From Dactylorhiza incarnata (Eukaryota; Streptophyta; Magnoliopsida; Asparagales; Orchidaceae): a DNA stretch of 64,000 bases. The notes beneath the pieces were generated by a model. That model made no database searches. It worked only from the letters and a program-made list of their open reading frames with translations, and was not told the DNA's origin. The stretch spans positions 2,605,501 through 2,669,500 of the forward strand of contig JAWHQI010000201.1 of NCBI GenBank assembly GCA_033032865.1, read 5' to 3'. This document shows positions 11,517-23,394 of this stretch, one piece after another. Each line of letters begins with the position of its first letter. The first letter of the stretch is position 1. Position numbers and translations under genes: made by a program.

Positions 11517-13325
11517 GTTATTAGCAAAAGTAGGTAAGGAAGCAGGATACACAAAAAAGGATTTTTGATAATACGATAAGGCATGATCGAGCTTTTGAGA
11601 GGAAAAGAAATGAAAAGGAGTTTTATAATAATTTTCATAGAAATAAATCAGAGCTTTTAGCATAAGTATTTTCATAAATAAAATCAGAGTTTTTAGCATA
11701 AGTATTTCATAGAAATAAATCAGAGTTTTTAGCTTAAAAGAAATAATATAGCATTTACCACGCAAGTCTATCATTTGGTTAAAAAGAATTTGGAGTTTGA
11801 AGACTTGAGATAAGCATAGAAAGAACACAAGGTAAACGTAATATTGCGGAAGACTTATAAAATTACAACAAACATCTTTTTTATAAGACATTACGATGCA
11901 TGAGTGAGAGTCTAAAATGAAAAAGATGTTGTTTGTAAATCATTTTTCTTTTAAAATCTATGAAGTAACCAAGCATGAAAGAGATGTATCAAGAAGAGAA
12001 TACTACAATGTTATTCCAAATGACAAATTCAAAATATACCAAACATTGTAAAGAGCATGCTAGGTTATCTAGTGCCTTTTATTTATAAAGAGAGTATAGA
12101 ATTTTAGCATTAGGATCCAATACTCATGAGAAGAAGTGTTATGAATGATAATAATGTGCACATAAGTGTATTTTGAAGAGACAAAACAAATGTTTTAATC
12201 AAAATTAAAAGACATATGTAGAGTAAAGTGCACAATAAAACACAAATAATTTACTTCCACACTCATTAAAGCACATAGAAAAGAATAAGTGGTGTAAAAA
12301 AAAGCTTATGGTTTGCACAAGATACTTTACTGTTCTTTCCAAGGTGCTCAACCTCACAATGCTCATTAAGACTTATTAGGAGGTTCAATTAGTGCTTGGT
12401 GGAGTTATCTTTGATATTTTCTTTCATTCATTTTTTTGTTTTGTACAAAGTTCTCTGAATACACTTGTTTTGCAAACTAATGAAATTTTGAAAGCACAAC
12501 TACTTTTCTTAATTTTAAGAGTGCAAATAAAAGTAGTGTAGGTAAGATACTTGTGAAAATTTAATTTATTGTACAATTACAATACACAAGCAAGCATTCT
12601 TAGATTAAGAGCATATGTAGACTTTGCCATAAAAAGTGAGTGAATAAAGATCATTATCAAACATAAAACAGTTACTCATACTTAGAGGCATGCTAAGCTT
12701 AGTTCTACACTCCACTTTTTCAATACAATTTATGCACATGTGTTTTGATATATCAAAGCATGATAAAAAATAATGTTCAAAGTAGTTTGAAAAGATGAAT
12801 TTCAACATTGAAGAAGGTCTAAATGATAGATTAAATCATGCTTGCTTTCACAATAAAGTCCATACACTTTTTTTTATAATATTTATGTTTTATATTTTTG
12901 TAGTTGTTTTTTGCATTTAGAAATAGAAATTAAACAAATAAACAAGAAAAAAAGCAAGAGAAATATTTTTTTGTAATTTGGCTTTTGTAAATTTTGTTTT
13001 AATTTTTCAAAAAATCAATTCAAAATAGAAATGCAAAAATAAATAGTACATATAATAAAGCATATTCTTAGGGATTTTTTAAACTTTTTAAAGTACAGAA
13101 AAACATACATGTGCGCTAGCGCTAGCACGGGAAACAGTACACAGTTTTTTAGGATTTTGAAATTCATAATTTTTGATATTGGTTAAGTGTCCAAAGTTTA
13201 GTTGTATGCAAAAAATTCAGAGGATTACAAGATGTTTAGATATGTAAAAATTGAATAAAACTATTGCGTTTTAAGAATGTGTTTTAACCCGAAAGATCTA
13301 GGACACCTAATTCAAGTCGTAATAA
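11517..13325 (-). other. B 3' non-coding region
   Basis: About 1.8 kb of AT-rich DNA between the RNase H stop and the polypurine tracts. I find no extra ORF of the S1/S2 kind; the 144-codon frame at 11457-11891 is low-complexity and unlikely to be real. One GC-rich palindromic block GCGCTAGCGC lies at 13112-13121, about 200 bp past RNase H, and matches the LTR motif. Confidence 0.6.
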
Positions 13326-14880
13326 TCAAAATCTTTCATCGGGGAGAGGTTTAGTGAATATGTCAGCTAGTTGGGAGTCCGTACTAATGAAACTTACTTT
13401 TGTTTGCTCTTTCTTAATATGATCCCTAATGAAATGATGGCGAACGTCAATGTGTTTGGATCTGGAGTGGTGTACAGGATGATTTGTAAGATATATGACA
13501 CTTTTGTTGTCACATTGAAGATCAATGTTTTTGAGATTAAAACCAAAATCCTCTAGCGTTTGGCTCATCCATAACGCTTGTGCACAACAACTACTAAGTG
13601 CGATGTATTCGACCTCCGTATTGGAGAGTGCAACCAAAGCTTGTTTCCTACTAGACCATGCAACTAATGAGGGTCCTAAAAAGAAACAAGTACCGCTAGT
13701 GCTTTTTAGATCTAGTGAACATCCGGCGTAATCAAAATCGGAATAGCCCTGAAGTGTAAATGAATCATTGTGTGGGTACCACAATCCTAATTTAGATGAC
13801 TTTAATAGATAACGAAAAATACATTTTACCGCTTTGAAATGAGATTCTTTTGGATTGTCTTGAAAGCGAGCACATAAACATACGACAAACATTATATCTG
13901 GTCTAGATGCACTTAAGTAAAGAAGAGATCCTATCATTCCTCTATATAAATTTGATCAATGGAAATTCCAAATTCATCTTTTCCTAGTTTTAAAGAAGCA
14001 CTCATAGGAGTAGAAGTTTGTTTAAGGTTTTCAAATCCAAATCGTTTCAGCATATCGTGAACATATTTTGTTTGGCAAATAAAGATACTATCATTCCATT
14101 GTGAAATTTAAAAACCAAGAAAATATGAGAGTTCCCCTACAAGACTGATTTCAAATTCATTTTTCATTACTAAGACTACTTCATTAAACAACTCTTCATT
14201 AGTGGCTCCAAAAATGATATCATCAACATATATTTATAAGATAATTAAATCGTTATTATTATGCTTAATGAAGAGTGTTGTCGGCACTTCCCATGACATA
14301 ACCGGGCTTTAACAAAAACAATGTAAGTCAATCATACCATGCACGGGGAGCTTGCTTTAAACCATAATGCGCTTTTTCTAATTTATAAACATGATATGGA
14401 AATTTTTCATTTATAAAACTGGGGGGTTGTTCTACGTAAACTTCTTCTTTTATAAACCCTTTTAAGAAAGCACTTTTAACATACATTTGAAATAATTTTA
14501 CCCTTTTAAAACTCGCAAATGCCAAAAATATTTGTATAGATTCTAAGCGAGCAACAGGTGCAAAAGTTTCTTCAAAATCTACCCCCTCGATTTGAGAAAA
14601 ACCTTGAGCGACTAAGCGAGCTTTATTTCTTGTAATCCTAGATTCACCATCTAATTTATTTTTAAAAATCCAATTTACACCAACAACGGGATGATTAGAT
14701 GGACGTTCTACTAGGTTCCACACTTTATTTCTTTCAAATTGATCTAACTCTTCATTCATAGACAAAAACCAAAATTCATCATTTATAGCGGTTGAAACAT
14801 TTTTAGGTTAAACTTCAGAAACAAAGCAAATATTTGAAAATGTTTCATGAAGAGAAGATCGAGTTCTTACCCCAATAGAT
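13326..14880 (-). pseudogene. pol: B reverse transcriptase-RNase H
   Basis: On the minus strand the RT begins with NEELDQFERNKVWNLVERP and carries VGVNWIFKNKLD, KARLVAQGFSQ, DFEETFAPVARLES and LKQAPRAWYD. The catalytic YVDD is at 14230-14219. RNase H follows with SASRPDIMFVVCLCARFQ, YSDFDYAGCS, STSGTC, SNTEVEYIAL, DNKSVIYLTNHP and HIDVRHHF, ending LPDERF. Several stops and a frameshift lie between 14330 and 13940 and near 14810. It is about 60-70% alike by eye to fragment A. The enzyme would copy the RNA genome into DNA inside the particle; this copy is dead. Confidence 0.9.
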
Positions 14881-16139
14881 GGTTCCCCAATGACTAGCTT
14901 CTTAGGATGAAATTTTGAGAAGTTCAAGATGCTTGGGAGCACATATTCATCTTCCTTGGCCTTCTCCTCCTCTTCTTTGGAAGGTTCCTCTTCGTCGTGC
15001 TCCAATGATGGAAAAGGTTCATCATTTGTACCTGTAGGAAGTCTTTCTACACAAGGAATAAATTCATCAAATTTTACATTAATAGACTCTTCAACCTTAC
15101 TCGTTCTTTTATTTCATATTCTATAGGCTTTACTAGTTGAAGAGTATCCAAAAAATATTCCTTCATCACCTTTTTCAACAAATTTTCCTAAAGAATCTTT
15201 CGTATTTAGAATAAATCATTTACAACCAAATACTTTAAAATATGATTAATTAAGTTTCTTATTATAATATAGTTCATATGGTGTGAGATTTAAAGATGGA
15301 CGAAGCATGACTCTATTCATTGCATAACATGATGTGCTATTGGCTTCGGCCCAAAAGGACTTAGTTAATTTATTTACAGATAGCATAGTACGTGGTAATT
15401 CTAGGATTGTCCTATTCTTCCTTTCTACAACACCATTTTGTTGAGGTGTGCATGGAGCGAAGAACTCATGCTTAATATATACCTAACATTTCACAAAAAA
15501 ATTTAAAATTTTCATTTTCAAATTCTCCTCCATGATCTGAGCGAATGCATTTTATTTATAAATCTAGTTCATTTTGAATACGAGTACATAATTTTGAAAA
15601 TTCGCAAAATGCATCATATTTGGAAGAGAGAAATAAAGTCCAACAATATCTAGAGAAATCATCTATTAGAATGAAAGTATATATTCTACCACCAAGGCTT
15701 ATAGTGCTAACAGGACCAAAGAGATCCATATGAATTAATTGCAATGGTTTTGTAGTAGAAATTGTTTTTTGCTTTTAAAAGATGATTTTGTAAATTTTCC
15801 TTTTTGGCATGGAGAACATAGTGAAGATAAATATCCATTCAATTTAGGCAAACCTCTAATAAATTCCTTTTTGTCTACTTTTAAAATGAGTTTTGTACTA
15901 GTGTGACCAAAACGTCTATGTCATAGTTCTAACTCGTCATTTTTGGTTATAAAACATTTTATAGATGATTTGGAAAGATCATGAAACGAAACTATATAAA
16001 CATTGTGAATTCTTGGTGCAGTTAGTAAAACATCTTTTGTGTTATGATTATATATTTTGCAAAGATTAGTGGATGATTCAAATAATACATCTAATCCTTT
16101 ATCACACAATTGGGTTATAGATATTAAGTTATGTTTTAA
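14881..16139 (-). pseudogene. pol: B integrase
   Basis: On the minus strand, remains of the pre-integrase zinc-binding domain (FGHTSTKLI, CSPCQKGKF) are followed by the core motif HMDLFGPVSTISLGG at about 15730 and IDDFSRYCWTLF. TPQQNGVVERKNRT near 15450 contains the third catalytic acid, and FWAEA and FKVFGC come after it. The C-terminal linker (15005-14808) is acidic (EEEPSKEEEEKAKEDE), then RTRSSLHE leads into RT. Stops and shifts near 15920, 15770, 15555, 15480 and 15240 inactivate it. Confidence 0.85.
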
Positions 16140-16571
16140 TCATTTTACATAAAGAACATTTGAGATAAGAAAGGGTTCATTTCCCACTGTACCTACTCCC
16201 ATGATCCTTCCATTACTGTTATCTCCAAACATTATGATCCCTCCTTTCTTATTTTCTAGAATAAGGAACTTTGATTTATTGCCCGTCATGTGCTTGGAGT
16301 AGCCTGAGTCCAAGTACCACAAGTCCTCCGTTTCCTTAGCCTTCCTGCAAATCAAGAAAGAAGATGAGAGTAATGATCTGGATACCCAAGAGACCATTTT
16401 CTGAATTTCTACATTGCTCTTGCTGGATGATGTTTGAACTTTAGAAAAAATAGGAGATTTTTTAACTGTTAAGCTACAGTCGGCGTTAGTGGCTAGCGCC
16501 GGGCTGTAGGGCTCACTTTGATAACCGAGCCCAAACTTTCCAAAACCATAACATTGGTTTCCCAAAATCAT
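16140..16571 (-). pseudogene. pol: B protease region
   Basis: The aspartic protease motif WYLDSGYSKHMTG is intact, with DSG at 16310-16302. It is followed by the usual KSKFLILENKKGG and VGTVGNEPFLISNVLYVK blocks. The part before the motif is the Gag C-terminus. The frame is open for 143 codons, ending at a stop at 16140-16142. Retroviral-type proteases of this kind cut the Gag-Pol polyprotein. Confidence 0.85.
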
Positions 16572-17100
16572 ATCCAGGGATTTTTGACCTATCCCGGATT
16601 TTTTATTGCCATATTGAGGTCATGATTTTGTTTTTTAAGAGATTTATTTTCTTGTACAATCACAACACGTTTATTTTCAAAGCCCTTTTGATTATTTTCA
16701 ATTTGTAGAAGTGAGTTTTTTAGTTTTCTCTCTAAGTCCCCTTTTTCTCTCTTCTGAGTTTTGATTTGTGAGAGGGACTTAGAATGAGAAACTTCAATGT
16801 CTTTTGCCTTCCATAAGGAATGATCACATTCTTGGCAAGAAACCTTTCTCTTTTCAAAAGAATTTAATTTTTTTTGTAAGCATATGATCTTCTTTGATGA
16901 TAGAGTCATGTTCACGATTCATAATAATATTATCTTCTATGCTTTTATCGTAGGCTTTGCAAGTTAGAACAAATTAATAATAAAGTTCTTCAAAGGTGGG
17001 AGGAGTTACCTCAGTGTCACTAAGAACACTAGTGTCTTCATCATTGTTTTTTGCCATTAAACATAAGTTTGATTCCTCCTCGTTGCTTGACTTAGATCCG
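16572..17100 (-). pseudogene. gag: B gag, coiled-coil part
   Basis: The minus-strand frame at 16915-16589 is rich in K, E, N and Q with a heptad-like pattern (ENKSLKKQNHDLNM). It matches the coiled-coil stretch after the zinc knuckle of S1 Gag. Upstream, SVLSDTEVTPPTFEELYY is readable before a stop near 16980. Confidence 0.7.
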
Positions 17101-18013
17101 CTTGATTCTTCAGAGGAAGAATCATCCCAGGTTGCAGCTTTCAATACTTTCTTTTTCTCCTTTGTTTTGTATCGTTCTTTTTGCTCCTTTTGATACTTTG
17201 GGCACTGGCTCCGAATGTGCCCGGTCTTTCTGCAGTGATAGCACTGTAGCGGTGGTCTTTATTCTTCGTCTTCACTTCCTTTTTATTTCTTTGATGAAGA
17301 AGAAGATCCTTTTCGTCGAGCATCCTTTTGGATGTATTTTCGTAAGGTGTTCCTTCTCTACGGATTTCTAATGAACTTCCTGAAGTTCTTCACCAGGAGA
17401 CCTTCTTCATCTTCATCATCATCTTCGATGCTCTCTTTCTTTGATTTTAGTGCCAGAGCCTTTTTCTTTCGCTCTTTGTTGTATTCATCGTGTTGAATCT
17501 GGAGTTCTACCTCATGGGTTTTGAAATTCCCAATAAGTTTCTCGATCTGGAGCGTTCTTAGGTTGTGCGACTCCAAGATGGTCGTCACCTTTGGATTGAG
17601 CCTTGGAGGTAAAGAGCAAAGAATTATTCTGACCATGTCCCCGTCTGAGTAGATCTTTCCAAGTGCTTTTGAAGTGTTGACGATCTTGGTGAAGCGTGTG
17701 TATTTCGAGTTGATATCCTCTTTTGTATCCATCCTGAATTTTTCATATTCTGACTCTAGTTGGAATAGCTTTGCTTCTTTTACCTGCGATGTACCTTCAT
17801 GAGTAACTTCCAATTGATTCCAAATATCATAAGCAGTTGCACATGCATAAATTCTATTAAACTCAGTTCTATTTAAAGCGCAATATAAAGCGTTCAACGC
17901 CTTAGCATTATTTTGCACCTTAGTTTATCGTTATCATCCCATTTAGCCTTAGATTTTAGTAACGTAGACTCTCCTACTTCACTTGTAGGAGGAGAGTACC
18001 AAACTTCTACCAT
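17101..18013 (-). pseudogene. gag: B gag, central part with zinc knuckle
   Basis: The minus-strand frame 17918-17358 is a clear copia Gag (CALNRTEFNRIYACATAYDIW, TSQVKEAKLFQLESEYEKF, LCSLPPRLNPKVTTI, LESHNLRTLQIEKLIGNFKTHE in order). It is followed, in a shifted frame, by a zinc knuckle CYHCRKTGHIRSQC at 17243-17202. A stop near 17925 and a frameshift near 17330 break it. The N-terminus lies beyond the G1 insertion, at 42251-42380. Confidence 0.9.
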
Positions 18014-18273
18014 GTTCCTGTAACATCCCCAATCCTTCTAGACCCCTAGATGGTGTTAGGGCATGGGTGGTGTGCAGAGTGGCCACTAAGGCCCTTGGGC
18101 CAAGTGGAGTGTGTTAAGTGCACACCAAGGGCACAAAATCAACATAGACCAATACCACTCCCTTAGGCCAATTGATCCTCAATTCACCAAACTTACCTCC
18201 CCCATACCACCCTAACCACTAAGGAAGACCATTACCTTGAGAATTGCACTTGGGTGGGACCCAATTGCATGAA

Positions 18274-18605
18274 ATTGACCAAAGTCAACAATAGGTCAAC
18301 ATTAACCAAACTGAGTCAAGTAGGGTTCAATTGACCCTCAAATGTTCAAATTGACCTTACCACCACACTCTAAACACCTTAAGGAACCCAATGGACCAAA
18401 AAGCCCCATCATGGTGGGACCAATTGACCCCAATTGACCGAAGTCAAACTTTACCCAATTTTGGTCAAATCTACAGCCTTTGATTAAATTAAACCAATTG
18501 GAGCCCCACCATGGACCAACCTATGTTGGGTGATGTTAAGAGACCCATGACCACCAAGTGGGGTCAACCCACTCACCTTGGTTGACCAAAGTCAACCATG
18601 GTCAA
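18274..18605 (+). promoter_or_regulatory. W-box array in G1 LTR1
   Basis: I count 14 TTGAC[CT] cores on the two strands within about 330 bp, many in pairs such as TTGACCAAAGTCAAC. The array is repeated in LTR2 (about 26932-27266) and LTR3 (about 35620-35954). It lies in the presumed U3, 255-590 bp from the LTR start. Confidence 0.65.
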
Positions 18606-18859
18606 CATAGCCCATTAAAGGTGAATTTCAAGCCTAAATTGAAATGAACCCCAACACCAATCAATGAACCAATTAATCATGGACATAGGTCTTGCCCATC
18701 AGCCTTAGGCTGAACCCTAAACTATGGTGTGATTAATCAATGGAGGGGGACCAATAGTTGATCAAAAAGCCAAAAGCAAAAGGCATAAAGCAAAAGCAAT
18801 CACCTCCTCCTCCACACTCCTCCCCCAATCAGTCTTGGACCCTTCCCTGATTGCTGGGG

Positions 18860-19450
18860 GTCTGACCTAGACCCAGATGGAAGCAAGGAGGCTGGCTGCA
18901 GCAGGAGGGTGGCAGCCATGGGAGAACCGAGGAGGCTCAAGTTCAAAACCAACCAAAGAGCCCTCCTCACTTGATTCCAGCCACGCCACTAGCTTCAGGA
19001 GGTCGAGAGCAGACGGGAACACCCCTTGGAGCAGAGATTTTGGTGGAGAATCGCGGCTGTGAGCTGGATCGCCGGAGCTAAGCTTTTCCATTTCCAACCG
19101 CCGCCGGAGCCGCCGCCACGCACCAGCAATGGTTCGTTTCTCCTCCCCTCCCCTTATGCTAGCTTCTCATCACTAAAGATTGAAGGATCGGGTTCAATTG
19201 AGCCTCAATCCACTCATCGATTTCATGGAAATCGGCTCAAATCAAGCCACCCAGGCTTGCCGGAAAATGCCCCCTCCGGCCGCCATGTCGGCGGGAGTTG
19301 TAGCCCCGACCACCACGAAGGTGGTGGCGGTGGTGGCCGGCCGTGGTGGCCACCAGGTGGCCGGGAAATGGGGGAGGAAATTGGCCCAGCACGGTTCAAT
19401 ACCAGCCGTCGGCTGAAGGAAGAAGATGAAGGAGGAGGGTCGGATTTGAG
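18860..19450. other. GC-rich block of the G1 LTR with chance open frames
   Basis: The block is GC-rich, with CCGCCGGAGCCGCCGCC-type and GGTGGCGGTGG-type runs. It keeps a 173-codon open frame in LTR1 (19026-19547) and LTR2 (27685-28206). LTR3 has a 13-bp deletion near 36680 that shifts the frame (36373-36705). Antisense frames are open as well, so base composition explains them better than coding. Confidence 0.6.
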
Positions 19451-20508
19451 TCAAGATCTGTGCAAATCTCATATTTCCTTTATTTATTTAATTCATTATA
19501 ATAGCTTTTCTGCCTTATTCAATCAGCCCACTTCAAATAGAAATTAGGGCCTCTTAAGGGCTGAATCAGAAAAAGTGCCCAACATGAAAGTTGTAGACCT
19601 TGGTCTTAACTTTCATTTCGCTTTGAGTTTAGGTCATTTGGTGACTTACAGCTCCCTAGGAAGCTGTTTTACTAGGCCTGGTCCTTCACTAGGTCAGTCC
19701 ATTAGAAAAATTACCTAGGTCAAACCCTTCAAGCTTTGGAGCTGTGCTTTTATCCATGGGTTGGTATACCCTAGGGGCACCCCCTTCCAAACGGGCAGCC
19801 CTTGGTGGACACTTTTACCTAGGGTTTTTGTGGTATTTAGAATATTTAAATTAAGTTGATTTTTTGGAGCATATGATGTCCAAATGACACCAAACTTTGG
19901 TGACATACTCTTTGGTGCATGAGTAGTGCCTACCTAAAATTTCACTCCATTTGGAGTTGATTTGATATGGAAAATTGGAAACCCTATTGAGGGCCTTTAA
20001 GGGTCAAATTGGGGCTTAGGTCATTTTGAGGAGTTGAGTGTGTTAGCCTCCTCCCATCATGTTGGATATGTGGGTATGGATATACTAATGCTTGTGTCAC
20101 ACCCTAATGGTCCATTTGGAGCCATTAGGGTGGTGTGACCTAAAGCCCTAAGGGTAAACCCTTAAGGGTGCAAAGTAAAACTTGTGAAGGGCATGGGAGG
20201 AAATGTTCTTGCCTTGGCTCAGAACATTGGAGATATGTTTGTAGGAGCATGAAATGACTTAGTTAATTAAATGAGAATTTTTGGAGGTATTTAAGTATTT
20301 TTTTTCCTAATAAATGAAATAGCCACCCTTTCCTTAATAAAATGAAATGCATGGTCTTATGACCTTGTATGACTTCGTTATACTGCCAATGGCTGAAATA
20401 GGGTGTAATAAGGCTATGGTAATTTTTTTATGAGTTATGGAAGCATTATTCCTTGTATAGGAAGTTTTAAGTACTTGCTAGCTTAATGGAATTTAATCCT
20501 CTTAAAAT

Positions 20509-21150
20509 ATCAAATCATGGGGCAATGATGTGATACTTGGTTATCTGTGGTTAGGGGTTAATATATGCCCATGCTAATTGTTTGGAAGCTTGTTGAATTA
20601 TATTTCTTGTACCTCATGTAGAAATTGGAATTTACACCACTTGAGTATTAAATCCTTCTAAAATATCAAATCATGGGGCAATGATGTGATACTTGGTTAT
20701 CTGTGGTTAGGGGTTAATATATGCCCATGAGGATTGTTTGGAAGCTTGTTGAATTATATTTCTTGTACCTCATGTAGAAATTGGAATTTACACCACTTGA
20801 GTATTAAATCCTTTTAAAATATCAAATCATGGGGCAATGATGTGATACTTGGTTATCTGTAGTTTTAGGTTAATATATGCCCATGAGAATTGTTTGGAAG
20901 CTTGTTGAATTATATTTCTTATACCTCTTGTAGAAATTGGAATTTACACCACTTGAGTATTAAATACTTTTAAAATATCAAATCATGGGGCAATGATGTG
21001 ATACTTGGTTATCTGTAGTTTTAGGTTAATATATGCCCATGAGAATTGTTTGGAAGCTTGTTGAATTATATTTCGTGTACCTCATATAGAAATTGATAAT
21101 TGCCACTTTTGGATGTGTAATCATTTTAAAATATCTAATCACATGGTAAT
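20509..21150 (+). repeat. 156-bp tandem repeat in G1 LTR1
   Basis: ATCAAATCATGGGGCAATGA recurs at 20509, 20665, 20821 and 20977, and a diverged copy (ATCTAATCACATGG) at 21133, all exactly 156 bp apart. LTR2 has the same layout from 29167, and LTR3 from 37842, where T interrupts it. Confidence 0.9.
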
Positions 21151-23394
21151 GACACAATGATTTGGCAGAGGCCTCAAGGTCCCCATATGGACACTTGGTA
21201 ATTTTTGTAGAGTTTTCAGAAGTGAACTACTATTTTTCCTAATTATAGTGGCATTTTGGTAATTATGCAATTATGATGATATAGTAGGCCAAATGGCATC
21301 GTAGGGTCATGAAACTCAGTGAACCACATTTATATGGGATATTACCTTACTGATAATTTTCATGTAGTATGTAGAATCATTTTGAGGGTAGTTCTTGTGT
21401 AATTTGGCTTAAGGCCTTAACTACTTTAAATTATAATAAATACCAAATTAATATGGAAAATTATGGAAATTGTAACATACCATATTGAAGTCAGTGGGAG
21501 CCTAGGATAATTATACCACACCCTGGTGATGAATTTTTAGAAGGGTTCCCTTATGGGGTTGATGGATAGTTCAGATTTGTGGTTTGCGTTTAGTAAAAAC
21601 AGAATTTTGAGTTTTAGACAACTCAGACCCATAAGTAGTGTTTTGGAGGTATATCCAATCAGTAAATGGGTTGTAGCACACCATCATTCAAGGAGGGTCA
21701 ATCCTAGGGTTACTTGTGGGGTGGTGCTAGAGTTAATGTAGAAGGAATGAAGGTACGTCCGACCTGATTGGGTGGGACGGGAGATGAGCTAAGTCACTTT
21801 AACTATATGAAATGATGAAGGGTGAACCAAATGTTATCCACCAACTAAAGTAATTGTCTTGAAGAGGATAGTGGGGTTGAGCCCATTGATCCGTAGTACT
21901 GTTAGGGGCCCCTTTTGGAGTACACCGCGGGAAGTCCAAGACTCACCCTAAATATAACACTAACTAAATTGTAGGCAAGAGTAGCCTAAGTAGGGATGCA
22001 AACTAGTATGGATCTCCTCCGGGAAGGAGATGGGTTGGGTCAGCTTGTGTGATAGTCCCTGGGCCGGAAGCTCGGGTGGACATTGTTAACACCTGTTACT
22101 TATTCAAATAGTGGAGAGTCTTCGGTACAAGGCTAGTCGTGTCACCGACGGTAGTACGTTTACTCAGGTGAGGGTGAGGTTTAGAGGGCCGTTATGTTTG
22201 AGTACCGCGGTCTGGAGGAAAATCCCTAATAACCCACCCCGACCTTAAAGTCTGGTGGATTCCAGCAAGAGTACGCAGGAGCTCCGCTGTTGTGTTCTTA
22301 GCGTTGAGGCGTACATGAGGTCTAGGCTTGGTAGTGACTATACCCGCCTAGGATGTGGAGTGCCCGATCCACTACCACGGCGAGCCACGACGATCGGTAC
22401 CCGAAAGGTTGGCTTCCTTTCAAACAAATTGGGAACTATAAAGGTCTGTGCCCATAGAGTCGTGTGGGTGAGTCACATTGCATAAATTCATTAAAACATC
22501 ATAACCACGACATAGCATAACATACACATTAGAATACCCCCATCATATAAATTAGTATGGGCTCTTTTATATGATGGGATACCTGGACATCTTAACTTAT
22601 ATGTCGTATGGGCATTCATATAAGTTAAGGTACGAATCTGTGATGGTAGTTTAGATTTACTTACTGCACTGCATTTTCTTTCTATTTACTGCTTACTTCA
22701 TTGCTCTACTTTACTGCCTTATACTTGCACTATACTGCTAGCTAGTTTTTACTACTTTACTTTTACCTGCTAGATTAGTGCCATGTCACCACCTTCTTGT
22801 TTACCCCTTGTTTGTCCTCCGCTTCTTCCTCCCGCTCGGCGCCTAGGAGTCGTGGAGGGAGGCGAGGACAAAATGACTTAGTCTTTATGACTAACGGTCG
22901 GTGTGAACGCAGGAGTCTGAGGAGATGGATTTATCCCGCGCGCAGCAGGACGAGATGGCAGGACCTAAGCAGCAGATGCAGCGCACTACCACGACGCCAC
23001 AGGTTGATGATTAGATAGTTAGACTTCCGCTTTTTGAGAGCTTTTGTTGTAGACTTCTGCATGTTGTAGAGAGAGAGAGATAGTACATTACTTTGCATAT
23101 GTATCGGGCTTAAGCCCCTTTAGTTTACATCTCTTTTGGACTTTCTGTTTCCATTATATATATTCATATGATGCTGTGATTGTGGACATGCCTTCTTTTA
23201 TGTACTTACTTTTTGGCATATTTTACTTGTGATCGTATAGCCGGTAGGGTTGGTGCTGAGCGGTGTTAGCCAACCCGAGTGTTGGTGACACCGCAAGGCA
23301 GCGATTCTGGGCGAAGGTCCACCTCAACCTTGCGATACGAGAGAGGTTCGAGTTTTCAAGTTCCCGAACGGGTTTTGGAAAAAAAGATCTTACA

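Larger units (their letters stand above)
18019..23394 (+). repeat. G1 LTR1
   Basis: This 5,376-bp LTR runs from TGTAACATCCCC to GATCTTACA. In order it contains a W-box cluster (18274-18605), a GC-rich block (18860-19450), a 156-bp tandem repeat (20509-21133 onward), and a GC-rich U5-like end (22800-23394) shared with G2. It is the most divergent of the three LTRs. Confidence 0.92.

Noticed and set aside
11457..11891. A 144-codon minus-strand frame as an ORF3 of B
   Set aside because: It is low-complexity, rich in Leu/Phe/Tyr from AT-rich DNA, shows no likeness to S1 or S2 ORF3, and overlaps a polypurine tract.
19026..19547. A 173-codon open frame conserved in G1 LTR1 and LTR2 as a possible captured gene
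   Set aside because: LTR3 carries a 13-bp frameshifting deletion, antisense frames are open as well, and the translation is low-complexity Gly/Pro/Arg. GC-rich composition explains it.
22255..23018. Short open frames in the U5-like part of the G1 LTRs
   Set aside because: They do not keep length or frame among the three LTRs and G2.
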